Positions 1 to 6,598 of a DNA stretch of 7,108 nucleotides are shown piece after piece. Made by a program: the position numbers and the translations under genes. Within the stretch, counting starts at the first letter, position 1, and each line of letters begins with the position of its first letter. The notes below the pieces were generated by a model. It was given only the letters and a program-made list of their open reading frames with translations, was not told the DNA's origin and searched no databases. Where the stretch lies: the NCBI GenBank assembly GCA_007136375.1, contig SLHB01000120.1, forward strand, positions 1 to 7,108, written 5' to 3'. The DNA is from Candidatus Hydrogenedentota bacterium (GTDB taxonomy: Bacteria; Hydrogenedentota; Hydrogenedentia; Hydrogenedentales; SLHB01).

Positions 1-457
1 AATCACCGGGGACAATTTCCTCAGAAACGGCCCATTTCGCAAACCGCCGGACATGGGAGACAACGCGATTGATCTCCCGGCGGCAAAGGCGCCCTTCCTG
101 GACTAGGGCGCCTTGAAGCGTTTTCAGGCGCTTGGGGCCGATGCTTTCAAGGGGCTCCGAACCGTACAGCACGATCAAGGCGTCCAAGGCGCGGCGGACG
201 TTCCCGAACTCACCGGACCTTTCGCCATAGTACCTTTGGGCGTGCTGGCGATACTTGGCCGCCGCTTCCTGGACGGTGATCCTGGAATCCGTGGCCTCTT
301 GGAGCGCTCCGGCGCGATGCTTGGCGATCAATTCACCGTAACGAATGCTGGCTTGGGCGGCGTCGGGGCCAAGATAGTATTTCCGGCCATTCAGGCGCAC
401 AAAATGGGTTTGCTTGGCGCGATCAAAACACAGGCGGGGGACTCGCTTGGCGGGCAT
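1..457 (-). CDS. Tyrosine recombinase/integrase, N-terminal part (runs off the left edge)
   Basis: The first 152 codons of a probable site-specific tyrosine recombinase, which would cut and join DNA at attachment sites. The protein starts MPAKRVPRLC, and residues about 8-48 (VRLNGRKYYLG and surroundings) look like the small arm-DNA-binding segment at the start of integrases common in Planctomycetota. Residues about 60-152 fit the helical core-binding (SAM-like) domain, ending in a segment with RRFAKWAVSEE. The catalytic domain (R...HxxR...Y) would lie beyond the window edge, so activity cannot be judged. The ATG at 457 is preceded by GGAAAGGA about ten bases upstream. The gene follows tRNA-Val in the same orientation, which supports an integrated-element integrase. 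In a hand count, 11 of the first 29 codons end in A or T, against 5 of the first 29 in the serine hydrolase at 6679, consistent with a different origin. The family call rests on recognition, not alignment. Confidence 0.82.
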   Translation of the reverse strand, partial: MPAKRVPRLCFDRAKQTHFVRLNGRKYYLGPDAAQASIRYGELIAKHRAGALQEATDSRITVQEAAAKYRQHAQRYYGERSGEFGNVRRALDALIVLYGSEPLESIGPKRLKTLQGALVQEGRLCRREINRVVSHVRRFAKWAVSEEIVPGD

Positions 458-480
458 GGGCGGGCCATCCTTTCCGAATT

Positions 481-494
481 GTCCCCGGGGGGAC
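481..494. repeat. Short inverted repeat just upstream of the integrase
   Basis: GTCCCC and GGGGAC flank two G residues, a near-perfect 14-base palindrome. It lies between the tRNA and the integrase, directly before the integrase ribosome binding site. It could be a recombinase or regulator site, or a small RNA hairpin in the integrase leader. On the minus strand it is not followed by a T-run, so it is not a standard terminator. In GC-rich DNA such a repeat can also arise by chance. Confidence 0.3.
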
Positions 495-571
495 GTTTTC
501 GACAAGGGACTAACGGCCTGCGCGGGGGCTGGGTTTCCCGCGTATCTCATTGCCCTACAAAGACTTACGTA

Positions 572-600
572 TGGTGGGCGATGTTGGACTCGAACCAACG
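572..600 (-). other. Putative attachment site in the tRNA-Val 3' end
   Basis: An integrase gene begins 114 bp beyond the tRNA 3' end in the same orientation, as in elements that integrate into the T-arm/acceptor end of a tRNA and restore the gene. The attachment core would then lie within this 3' part. No second copy is seen in the window; it would be expected to the left, beyond the edge. The exact core limits cannot be determined. Confidence 0.4.
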
Positions 601-648
601 GCCTCCTGCGTGTAAGGCAGGCGCTCTAACCAGCTGAGCTAATCGCCC
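572..648 (-). tRNA. tRNA-Val (anticodon TAC), CCA encoded
   Basis: Read on the minus strand, the acceptor stem pairs GGGCGAT (648-642) with ATCGCCC (582-576), followed by discriminator A at 575 and an encoded CCA at 574-572. The D-arm contains AGCTCAGCTGGTTAGAGC. The anticodon stem CCTGC/GCAGG encloses the loop CTTACAC, placing anticodon TAC at 614-612, which reads valine codons. The T-arm has the conserved GGTTCGAGTCC core. All four arms are intact, so the gene looks functional. An integrase gene follows its 3' end. Confidence 0.97.
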
Positions 649-663
649 TTCGAAAGCGATGGG

Positions 664-692
664 AGGATATCACATCCCGGCGGGTGGGGCAA
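664..692 (-). promoter_or_regulatory. Sigma70-type promoter of tRNA-Val
   Basis: On the minus strand, TTGCCC (692-687) and TATCCT (669-664) are separated by 17 bases. The -10 box ends 15 bases before the first base of the mature tRNA, a normal leader distance for a tRNA gene. Confidence 0.6.
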
Positions 693-901
693 TGCCGGCT
701 CCGCTTTCGGATGGGGCCGAAGCCAACGCGAGGGGCGGGTGGTCGCGGTTGCGTTCCGCTTCCGAATACCCATTGCGTTTTGCGCAAAGAGGCGCATTCT
801 GGCACTATCCAGGCCAAGAATGGGAACTTCCGCGTGCGCTCGTGGATCTCTAAGACTTGTGGACACGCGGCGGCCGGCCCTCTCTTCACGCTAAAGCCAG
901 G

Positions 902-907
902 TATACT
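902..907 (+). promoter_or_regulatory. Possible -10 box for the membrane protein gene
   Basis: TATACT is a near-consensus -10 hexamer about 140 bases before the ATG at 1047. At 16-18 base spacing the upstream sequence (around 878-885) is C/T-rich with no clear -35 box, so this would need an activator or another sigma factor. It would give a leader of about 130 bases. Confidence 0.3.
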
Positions 908-1031
908 TGCTTGTTCCCGCCGCCGCCCGCCCCAACGCGAAAGCGCTCGGGAGGGCGCGATTGGCGCCAAAGCGGCCGCGGGGCGGTCCAAGACAACGAC
1001 GGCCTCCCAGATGCATAACCCCGGGGTATCC

Positions 1032-1040
1032 GAGAAGGAG
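1032..1040 (+). promoter_or_regulatory. Ribosome binding site that fixes the start at 1047
   Basis: GAGAAGGAG lies six bases before the ATG at 1047. The frame is open far upstream (back to 684), and another ATG is present at 1011, but neither upstream start has a comparable Shine-Dalgarno sequence. Confidence 0.75.
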
Positions 1041-1046
1041 TCGCCC

Positions 1047-2135
1047 ATGATAGCCAAGACCGTTACGGCGTGGATTCAACTGTTGGACGCCGCAAGAAAG
1101 CTGCTTGTCGGCGTGGTGGTGTTCGGCATTTTCGCCATCGCCATCGCCGCGGGCGGCCGCTACATGCTCGGGGACGATTCCCGCCTGGGGGCGGTGTCCG
1201 CGCCCCGAAGCAAACCGGCCGCGCCGGCCATCCCCTGGGACAAGGTGGACCGGGACGTGGCCCAGGCTCTCGAAGCGTCCCGGTTCGAAGCCGCGGAGGC
1301 GGCTGAAGCGAAGCTGGACGTATGGCGGGACGGACTCATCGAGCGTATCGACAACGATTTTCTGGACTGGTATTTCGGATATTGGACCCAGCAGGTCCTG
1401 GGGATCCAGAGCCTGTGGTACGCTGGCGTGGAGCGGGTCCTGTCCGACCAGCCTTCGGCCGCCGAGCGGATCACGGAAACCATTCAAGAAGAGTTCGCCA
1501 CCCGGGTGCTTCGTCCGCAAATCGCCCAGTTGGAGCTTGAGCACATGACGCGGGAGGTGATGGACGCGTACGTGGCGGATCTTCGGGGACGCCTCGGCGA
1601 GATCCCGGACCGCTACCGCATTCCTGAGGCGGACTGGGATCGGTACCTGACGGATGTGTCAATCCTTACCCAAGGAGTGGAGGGCGGCCGGCAGGTCGAA
1701 TTGTCCCTGAAGGCCGTCACCGCCACGGGCGCGGGCGGCGCCGTCGTGCTTGGGTCCACGTTGACGCGCTATACAGCGCGTCTCGGCCAGCGGACCGTGG
1801 GCGCTCAAGCAGGCCGCGCGGCTTCGGGCATGGCCGCGCGGACGGGGGGCAAGGTGGCGGCTCGGGCCGGCGGCAAGATGCTGGGTCCCATCGTGGGCGT
1901 GGGGGTAATCGCTTGGGATGTGTGGGATCATCACCGGACGGAAAAGGTGAACCGGCCCCTCCTGCGCGAATCCCTCGTGGATTACATCGAGCAGATGAAC
2001 CGGACCTTGCTCCACGACACGGAGGAAGGGATGCTCGCCATTGTCTACGACATGGAAGCTGGCCTGATCCAAAGCATGGACACGGCCGCGGCGAAGCGGG
2101 ACGCCGGATCCGGCGCGGCGGCGCGCGCGACGTGA
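1047..2135 (+). CDS. Uncharacterised membrane-anchored protein, 362 residues
   Basis: I do not recognise a characterised family. A hydrophobic segment at about residues 19-38 (LLVGVVVFGIFAIAIAA) is a likely transmembrane anchor or uncleaved signal. A charged, alanine- and glutamate-rich helical stretch follows (about 65-102), then an aromatic motif FLDWYFGYWTQQ at 105-116 and further predicted helix to about 205. Residues about 222-292 are rich in glycine and alanine (GAGGAVVLG, then MLGPIVGVGVIAWDVWD). This resembles a glycine-zipper-like membrane hairpin with basic residues between its two hydrophobic parts. The C-terminus is again charged and helical, ending in a low-complexity alanine tail. 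It may be an inner-membrane protein with its middle part in the periplasm, but topology is inferred. The gene stands alone: it is convergent with the NrdD-like gene 24 bp away, with no hairpin terminator between them. The start is set by the strong ribosome binding site at 1032-1040. Confidence 0.78.
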   Translation: MIAKTVTAWIQLLDAARKLLVGVVVFGIFAIAIAAGGRYMLGDDSRLGAVSAPRSKPAAPAIPWDKVDRDVAQALEASRFEAAEAAEAKLDVWRDGLIERIDNDFLDWYFGYWTQQVLGIQSLWYAGVERVLSDQPSAAERITETIQEEFATRVLRPQIAQLELEHMTREVMDAYVADLRGRLGEIPDRYRIPEADWDRYLTDVSILTQGVEGGRQVELSLKAVTATGAGGAVVLGSTLTRYTARLGQRTVGAQAGRAASGMAARTGGKVAARAGGKMLGPIVGVGVIAWDVWDHHRTEKVNRPLLRESLVDYIEQMNRTLLHDTEEGMLAIVYDMEAGLIQSMDTAAAKRDAGSGAAARAT

Positions 2136-2159
2136 GCCAAGCGTCTCCCCGGGTTCGCG

Positions 2160-4460
2160 CTAATCAGTGGGAACCGTAAACCGCAGGCCTCGCGCAAGGG
2201 TTTGGTTGTGCGCCTGACGGACGAAGCGCGCGATGCTGCCGGGGTCCACGCCGGGGCCTGGCAACGTGACGGCGGCAGGGGCGTCGGCCGCTCCCAACTC
2301 GGCGAGTACGAGGCCCTCCCACCGGAGCCGATCCATCGGCGTCGCCAGGGCGCCTTCCGGGAGGGCCGCGCCGCGGGTATAGGTGCTTTCTCCGCCGTGA
2401 ATGCTGGATCGCGCGGTCCGGCTCGCCGCGCTTCCCTGCTGGAGGTCCATGGCGGCGAAGCGCCGGGCCACGCCGCCGCTGTCGCATGCGCCAGGTAAGA
2501 TGGCCATGCCGGAGCCGGCCGCCAGATCGGCGCAACGTTCGCGGACGCGGCGGGCGATGCGGCGGGCCGCGTCTTCCCGCTCCGCCGCGCCGTAAGCACC
2601 AGCGTCGCCCAGCAGGAGCGCTAGCGCTTCGCTCAAGCCCAGGATCTCGATCCGATACTCCAACCCGTGGACATCTATATAGGGAAGTCCCTCGGCGGGC
2701 TCCAGCAACCAGGCCAAGGGACTCAACCCCTCCAAGCTCGCCAGTTTCTCCACGAACAGCCGCTTGTCGTGGTGGCCTTGCGCCGCCAGGCCGATGAGGG
2801 CGTCCAACTCGGGCAGAAACGAGTCCAACCGTTCGTGGCCCGCTTCCGCCGCGAGGCGGGGCAGGTTCAGGGCGATGGCCTGGGCGGCCGCGGGCGCGGC
2901 CTGGGCGTTGGCTCCGGCGGACGCGGCGGCGCCACGCTGGAAACCGAAGGTCACGGGCGCGCCCGCGGCGATGGCGGACGCGGCGGCATGGAGGCAGGCC
3001 TCGTGGTTGGCGTCGTCGAAGAACGGTGCGTCCAGAATCAGACGCAGCTCCGGCCCGGCGTAGGGGGCGATGCCGGCCGGACCTTGGCGCAGCGCGCCGA
3101 GGAGATGCAGGAGCGTTTCCTGAGCCGCGGGCTCATAGGCCTCCCAGGATTCGCCCATGGCGGCGCCCCGGGGCCCCACCGCCTCTGCTCCGGCGAGGCC
3201 CGAAGGCGTGGCCCAGGCAAGATCGAGGGCCGTTCCCGGCGGCCCCCAGTGGGCGAGCGCGCTCAGCAACGCGTGAGCGCCTTCTTCCATAGCCGCGCTC
3301 CGCCCCGTCGCGCCATCGCCGGGCGGCGCGAGAAAAGGCGCAAACCACATGTTGGCCGCTGGAAACCGGGGCGGTTCCTGAAAGAAATTGGCCAATACTC
3401 CGGCGAATTGGCCCCATTGCGCGGCGAAATCGAAGGCGTGCGCGGGCGGACGCCCCCTGGGCTTGCCCGGCGACGCGTCCGGCGCGGGGCCGAAACGAGC
3501 CACGTATCCCGCGGGATGGGCCGCGTCCCGCAGCCGGTCCACCGCGCTCAACCCACGGATGTGCAGGCTGCCCCGGAGATGGGCGTCGGCGGGGCCTTGG
3601 CTAAACACGCGGGACAGGGCGTACTCCCGCTTCACGCAGCCCGCGAGGATGGCGTCCGTGTCGCCGGGGTGCCGCAGCCCACTCCCGCCGTCTGCGTTGG
3701 GACGGCAGATGATGCGTTCGGCGTCGTACAACGGCGCCCCAAGGCGCATGTGCCGGCGGTGTTGTTCCTCCAAGCCGTATTCGAGGAGCTTCGCGCCAGC
3801 CAACTCGCGGACCAGCGCGGCCGTGAGGGTCTTCACGTTCGCGGCGGCTATCTGGCGCTCCACTTCCAGGGCGATGAGCGCCGCCATGGACGGTTCGATT
3901 TCCGTTTCCCGCACCAGCGCCTCGGCGATGCGCTCGCGGTCCCATTCGACGATGCGCTCGTCGCTCGTGCGCACGAACAGGGAGACGCCCCCCGGTTTCG
4001 GCGCGGCGGCTTCCCGTTTCCGGGCTTCGTCCAAGTCCCCGAGAATGACTTGGAGGTCGCCGTCTTGCAGCCGCTGGATCCGGTTGCGGCGCTCCCGGTA
4101 TCGGGCGTAGGCGAGGGCGATGCGCGCGTGGCCCAACTCGATGAGGACGCGCTCCACGGCGTCGTGGACTTGTTCGACGGTGGGCGGTTCGCCGGAGAGT
4201 TGCTTGGTCAGATACAGGGTGACAGCCGAGGCGAGGCTATCGGCCCGGTCCGCGTCAGCTTCGCCGATGGACTCGGCCGCATTATGAATGGCCGCCGCAA
4301 TCTTCCGTCGCTCGAAGGGGGCCTCGCGGCCATCGCGTTTGATGATGGCCGTGATGGTTTCGGGCGGTCCGAAGAGGGGCTCGGGAAAGGAGAGTTGGGC
4401 GTCGAACACGCCTTCCCGGGCGTGGTTCCAGGGATATTCGCTGCTGGTGTCGAAATTCAC
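2160..4460 (-). CDS. NrdD-like protein: two ATP cones on a degenerate anaerobic ribonucleotide reductase fold
   Basis: A 766-residue homologue of anaerobic (class III) ribonucleoside-triphosphate reductase. Residues about 36-130 form an ATP-cone nucleotide-sensing domain (IIKRDGREAPFERRKI at its start). Residues about 158-250 look like a second one (VEWDRERIAEAL, then LGAPLYDAERI). NrdD-type sequence follows: KREYALSRVFS (277-287), ADAHLRGSLHIRGL (291-304), FAPFLAPP (373-380), LNLPRLA (531-537), YRIEILGLSEAL (602-613), RRFAAMDL (666-673) and YTRGAALPEG (694-703). Key parts are missing. The position where the family has the Cys of DRPYC reads DRLRD (308-312), and there is no cysteine between 489 and 643. 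The TPAE region reads PGACDSGG, and GLNE reads GLSE. The protein ends FTVPTD, just before the expected zinc-binding cysteines and glycyl-radical RxxGY. Only five cysteines are present (252, 275, 489, 643, 659). It is probably not a reductase; a nucleotide-responsive regulatory role is possible but unproven. The start is GTG, with AAAAGG seven bases upstream. Family comparisons are from memory, not alignment. Confidence 0.82.
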   Translation of the reverse strand: MNFDTSSEYPWNHAREGVFDAQLSFPEPLFGPPETITAIIKRDGREAPFERRKIAAAIHNAAESIGEADADRADSLASAVTLYLTKQLSGEPPTVEQVHDAVERVLIELGHARIALAYARYRERRNRIQRLQDGDLQVILGDLDEARKREAAAPKPGGVSLFVRTSDERIVEWDRERIAEALVRETEIEPSMAALIALEVERQIAAANVKTLTAALVRELAGAKLLEYGLEEQHRRHMRLGAPLYDAERIICRPNADGGSGLRHPGDTDAILAGCVKREYALSRVFSQGPADAHLRGSLHIRGLSAVDRLRDAAHPAGYVARFGPAPDASPGKPRGRPPAHAFDFAAQWGQFAGVLANFFQEPPRFPAANMWFAPFLAPPGDGATGRSAAMEEGAHALLSALAHWGPPGTALDLAWATPSGLAGAEAVGPRGAAMGESWEAYEPAAQETLLHLLGALRQGPAGIAPYAGPELRLILDAPFFDDANHEACLHAAASAIAAGAPVTFGFQRGAAASAGANAQAAPAAAQAIALNLPRLAAEAGHERLDSFLPELDALIGLAAQGHHDKRLFVEKLASLEGLSPLAWLLEPAEGLPYIDVHGLEYRIEILGLSEALALLLGDAGAYGAAEREDAARRIARRVRERCADLAAGSGMAILPGACDSGGVARRFAAMDLQQGSAASRTARSSIHGGESTYTRGAALPEGALATPMDRLRWEGLVLAELGAADAPAAVTLPGPGVDPGSIARFVRQAHNQTLARGLRFTVPTD

Positions 4461-4561
4461 TCCATCGCCTTTTGACGCGGGACCGCGCGGTTACGCCCCG
4501 TTTTTCTCCGCCGCCGGACAGGACGCCGGGGGCGCACGGGGGGGTCACTGGAAGGAGTTTC

Positions 4562-4591
4562 AGTGTACCCAATCGGCGGCGGCCCACACAA
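4562..4591 (-). promoter_or_regulatory. Sigma70-type promoter of the NrdD-like gene
   Basis: On the minus strand, TTGTGT (4591-4586) and TACACT (4567-4562) are 18 bases apart. They lie in the 164 bp gap between the sulfatase stop codon and the NrdD-like start, giving a leader of roughly 90 bases. This suggests the NrdD-like gene has its own promoter and need not depend on readthrough from the sulfatase. Confidence 0.5.
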
Positions 4592-4624
4592 GCGCGGGAC
4601 TGGGCTCGCTTGGCGCGTCCCGGC

Positions 4625-6466
4625 TCAGTCTCCGAGGTAGATGGCCTCCACGTAGTACGCGCCGCGTTCCGCCGCTCCGTCTTCGATGAGCCAGGTCTGC
4701 ATCTCCACATCCCCAGCGGACAGCTCGACTTCGACGGCCGCGCCGCGCGCGCCGGGCTCCACGGGCCACGTCTCGTCGACGGCGTCTCCGATGCGCAGGC
4801 GCGCTTGGTCCGCCTGTAGCTCGAAGTCCGCCGTCTCCGGCCGCTCCCGCAACACGAAACGGTACCGTCCATCCCGGGCGACCCGGAGGCTCCATGGGCC
4901 GTTCGTGGCGATGCGGTTCCGGACCACCGGCTGATTCCACGGGATTTCCGCTGTGTCGCCGGTCATCCAGTCGTGGGCCGTCAGCGTGACGGCGGGTTGC
5001 TCGGAAGCTCCGATATACAGGGGCGCGGATTCCTCGAAGCGCTGGGAGATGTCGTCCCACCAGGCGTCGTATTCGGCGGCGAGACGGTCCGCCACCTCTG
5101 GATGCGCGGCGATGACGTTTTCCCGTTGGCCGGGATCGGCGTCCATGTCATAGAGTTCATCGCCGTCGACGAGGCGCCACTGGTCGGTCATCACCGCGGT
5201 CTGCCGCCATTTGATGGGATCCAGTACCCGCTGGTTGTGGAGCATGATCGTGCGTTCGGGCCAGTCCGCCGCGGCGTCCGGGTCCGTCAACAGCGGCGCG
5301 ATGGATGTCCCGTCGAAGGCGACGGACTCGGGCGGCGCGAGGCCACAGAGATCCAACAGCGTAGGCAAGAGATCGATGTGGGCCGTGATCGGCGTCACGG
5401 CTTGTCCGCCGCCAATGCCGCCGTTGGGATAACGGATGTAACAGAAGACGCGATGCCCGCCATCATAGTGGGACCCTTTTGTCCCGCGCATGCCCGCGTT
5501 GTAGATGTCCTCCCAATCGTCTGGCAAGTCTTCCGAAGCCCACCAGTGGGGCCGCATGGTCGTGCCGTTGTCGCCCATGAAGATAAGGATGGTGTTGTCT
5601 TCGAGATCCCAGCGCTCAAGCCGGTCGAGAAGCACGCCGAGGTTGTCGTCGATGTTGCTGATCATCCCCCAGAAGACCTTGGCCTGGCCGGGCGCGTCCA
5701 CGCCGGCGTAGATGTCCTTGTAGCGTTGCGCGACATGGGAGCGCGTCTGGTGGGCGGCGTTCGTCGGCAGATAGACGAAGAAGGGCTCATCGCGGTGGGC
5801 GTCGATAAACCGCAACGCCTCCCGGAACCATACGTCGGTGCAGTAGCCTTGGAACGGCGTCCACGCTCCGTTGTCGAAGTAGTGGTCCTCGAAGTAGTCG
5901 TTGCCCCAGTAGTCCGGGGTCTGGCCCACGCCGCCGCCGAAGTGGACAATGGCGTCGTCGAACCCGCGCCACTTGGCGCCGTAGGGATAGTTGTCGCCGA
6001 GATGCCACTTGCCGAAGGCGGCTGTGCGGTACCCGGCGGCGCGGAATAGGTCCGCCATGGTGACCTCGTCCTCCAGCAGGATGTTCCGGCCCATGACGGT
6101 GTGCCAGACGCCGACGCGGCCCGAGTAGCGGCCCGTCATCAGGGCCGAGCGGGTGGGCGAGCACGTGGGATCCACGTGGAATTGCTCCAGGCGCGCGCTT
6201 TCCTCGCCCAACCGGTCCATGTGAGGCGTTTTCAAGTGGGGATGGCCATGGGCGGCAATATCGCCGTAGCCCTGGTCGTCGGTCATGATGAGCACCACGT
6301 TGGGCGGGCGTTCCGCGGCGGCTGCTTGGGCAGCGTGGACGCCGGCGAGGATGGCCGCGCAAACGAACCCCCTGAAGGCCGCCGTGAATGCCCGGCGCGC
6401 GCCCAACCGGCCCGTTCCGTTCCGCTGTCCCATGAGCGCCGCCGCTTCCCCGTGTTTCGCATCCAT
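4625..6466 (-). CDS. Exported C-type sulfatase (arylsulfatase family)
   Basis: A 613-residue sulfatase, which hydrolyses sulfate esters, probably on a sulfated glycan or small molecule; the substrate cannot be read from sequence. The N-terminus has basic residues (RR at 24-25), a hydrophobic stretch (about 29-48) and an AQA-type cleavage site near 47-49, so it is probably exported. The catalytic motif is CSPTRSALMTG at 102-112, in which Cys102 would become formylglycine. Metal ligands are visible as MTDDQG (Asp63/Asp64) and GDN (Asp299/Asn300). Active-site residues include Lys153 and His155 (KWHLG), His239 and Lys330. After the sulfatase core, residues about 482-613 form an extra C-terminal beta-rich domain (starting YIGASEQPAVTLTAHDW, then PWNQ), seen in many Planctomycetota and Lentisphaerota sulfatases. 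No maturation enzyme (anSME or FGE) is nearby, so it must be encoded elsewhere. ATG 6466 is chosen because AGAGGAGG lies eight bases upstream; the open frame beyond it crosses the promoter. Confidence 0.95.
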   Translation of the reverse strand: MDAKHGEAAALMGQRNGTGRLGARRAFTAAFRGFVCAAILAGVHAAQAAAAERPPNVVLIMTDDQGYGDIAAHGHPHLKTPHMDRLGEESARLEQFHVDPTCSPTRSALMTGRYSGRVGVWHTVMGRNILLEDEVTMADLFRAAGYRTAAFGKWHLGDNYPYGAKWRGFDDAIVHFGGGVGQTPDYWGNDYFEDHYFDNGAWTPFQGYCTDVWFREALRFIDAHRDEPFFVYLPTNAAHQTRSHVAQRYKDIYAGVDAPGQAKVFWGMISNIDDNLGVLLDRLERWDLEDNTILIFMGDNGTTMRPHWWASEDLPDDWEDIYNAGMRGTKGSHYDGGHRVFCYIRYPNGGIGGGQAVTPITAHIDLLPTLLDLCGLAPPESVAFDGTSIAPLLTDPDAAADWPERTIMLHNQRVLDPIKWRQTAVMTDQWRLVDGDELYDMDADPGQRENVIAAHPEVADRLAAEYDAWWDDISQRFEESAPLYIGASEQPAVTLTAHDWMTGDTAEIPWNQPVVRNRIATNGPWSLRVARDGRYRFVLRERPETADFELQADQARLRIGDAVDETWPVEPGARGAAVEVELSAGDVEMQTWLIEDGAAERGAYYVEAIYLGD

Positions 6467-6474
6467 GACCAACG

Positions 6475-6483
6475 CCTCCTCTC
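6475..6483 (-). promoter_or_regulatory. Ribosome binding site that fixes the sulfatase start
   Basis: GAGAGGAGG on the minus strand ends eight bases before ATG 6466. It favours this start over the downstream ATG at 6433 and over the longer open frame reaching to 6658. Confidence 0.8.
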
Positions 6484-6515
6484 GGTTCTCCGCGCGATGT
6501 GTTAATAACGCGGGC

Positions 6516-6543
6516 ACTATAGCACCTGGGCCGGGCTCGGCAA
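6516..6543 (-). promoter_or_regulatory. Sigma70-type promoter of the sulfatase gene
   Basis: On the minus strand, TTGCCG (6543-6538) and TATAGT (6521-6516) are separated by 16 bases. Transcription would begin near 6509, giving a leader of about 43 bases that contains the strong ribosome binding site. Confidence 0.55.
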
Positions 6544-6568
6544 CAGGCGGAACTCCCCCGCGGAAGGT

Positions 6569-6598
6569 TTGCAGGCGCTTCGGCCCCTTGAGTACACT
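6569..6598 (+). promoter_or_regulatory. Sigma70-type promoter of the serine hydrolase gene
   Basis: TTGCAG (6569-6574) and TACACT (6593-6598) are 18 bases apart, with a predicted start near 6605 and a leader of about 74 bases. The -10 box and spacer match those of the NrdD-like promoter at 4562-4591. It is back-to-back with the sulfatase promoter, leaving 25 bases between the two. Confidence 0.45.

Larger units (their letters stand above)
649..1046. other. 398 bp region without a convincing gene
   Basis: Apart from the tRNA promoter at 664-692, this stretch holds no gene I can support. Open frames on both strands lack ribosome binding sites and recognisable protein sequence. A perfect 10-base palindrome TTTGCGCAAA lies at 779-788. 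The right part is probably the promoter and leader of the membrane protein gene at 1047. Confidence 0.55.

Noticed and set aside
6..488. 12-base inverted repeat CCGGGGACAATT at 6-17 and 477-488 as possible recombinase sites
   Set aside because: About one such match is expected by chance in a window of this size, and one copy lies inside the integrase coding region.
113..637. Plus-strand open frame of 174 codons across the integrase and tRNA
   Set aside because: It lies antisense to the integrase, which has recognisable family sequence, and reads through the tRNA gene.
684..1046. N-terminal extension of the membrane protein back to 684
   Set aside because: The strong ribosome binding site at 1032-1040 and the hydrophobic anchor right after ATG 1047 mark the real start. 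The upstream part is Arg/Pro-rich with no domain.
2667..4475. Long plus-strand open frame of 602 codons opposite the NrdD-like gene
   Set aside because: It has no recognisable protein sequence and is rich in Arg/Gly as expected of antisense frames in GC-rich genes. The minus strand encodes clear ATP-cone and NrdD motifs.
4595..4622. Inverted repeat CGGGAC...GTCCCG just after the sulfatase stop, as a terminator
   Set aside because: The six-base stem has a 16-base loop and no following T-run, so it is not a convincing intrinsic terminator.
4973..6049. Plus-strand open frame of 358 codons opposite the sulfatase
   Set aside because: The sulfatase motifs lie on the other strand; this frame is a by-product of its codon bias and has no ribosome binding site.
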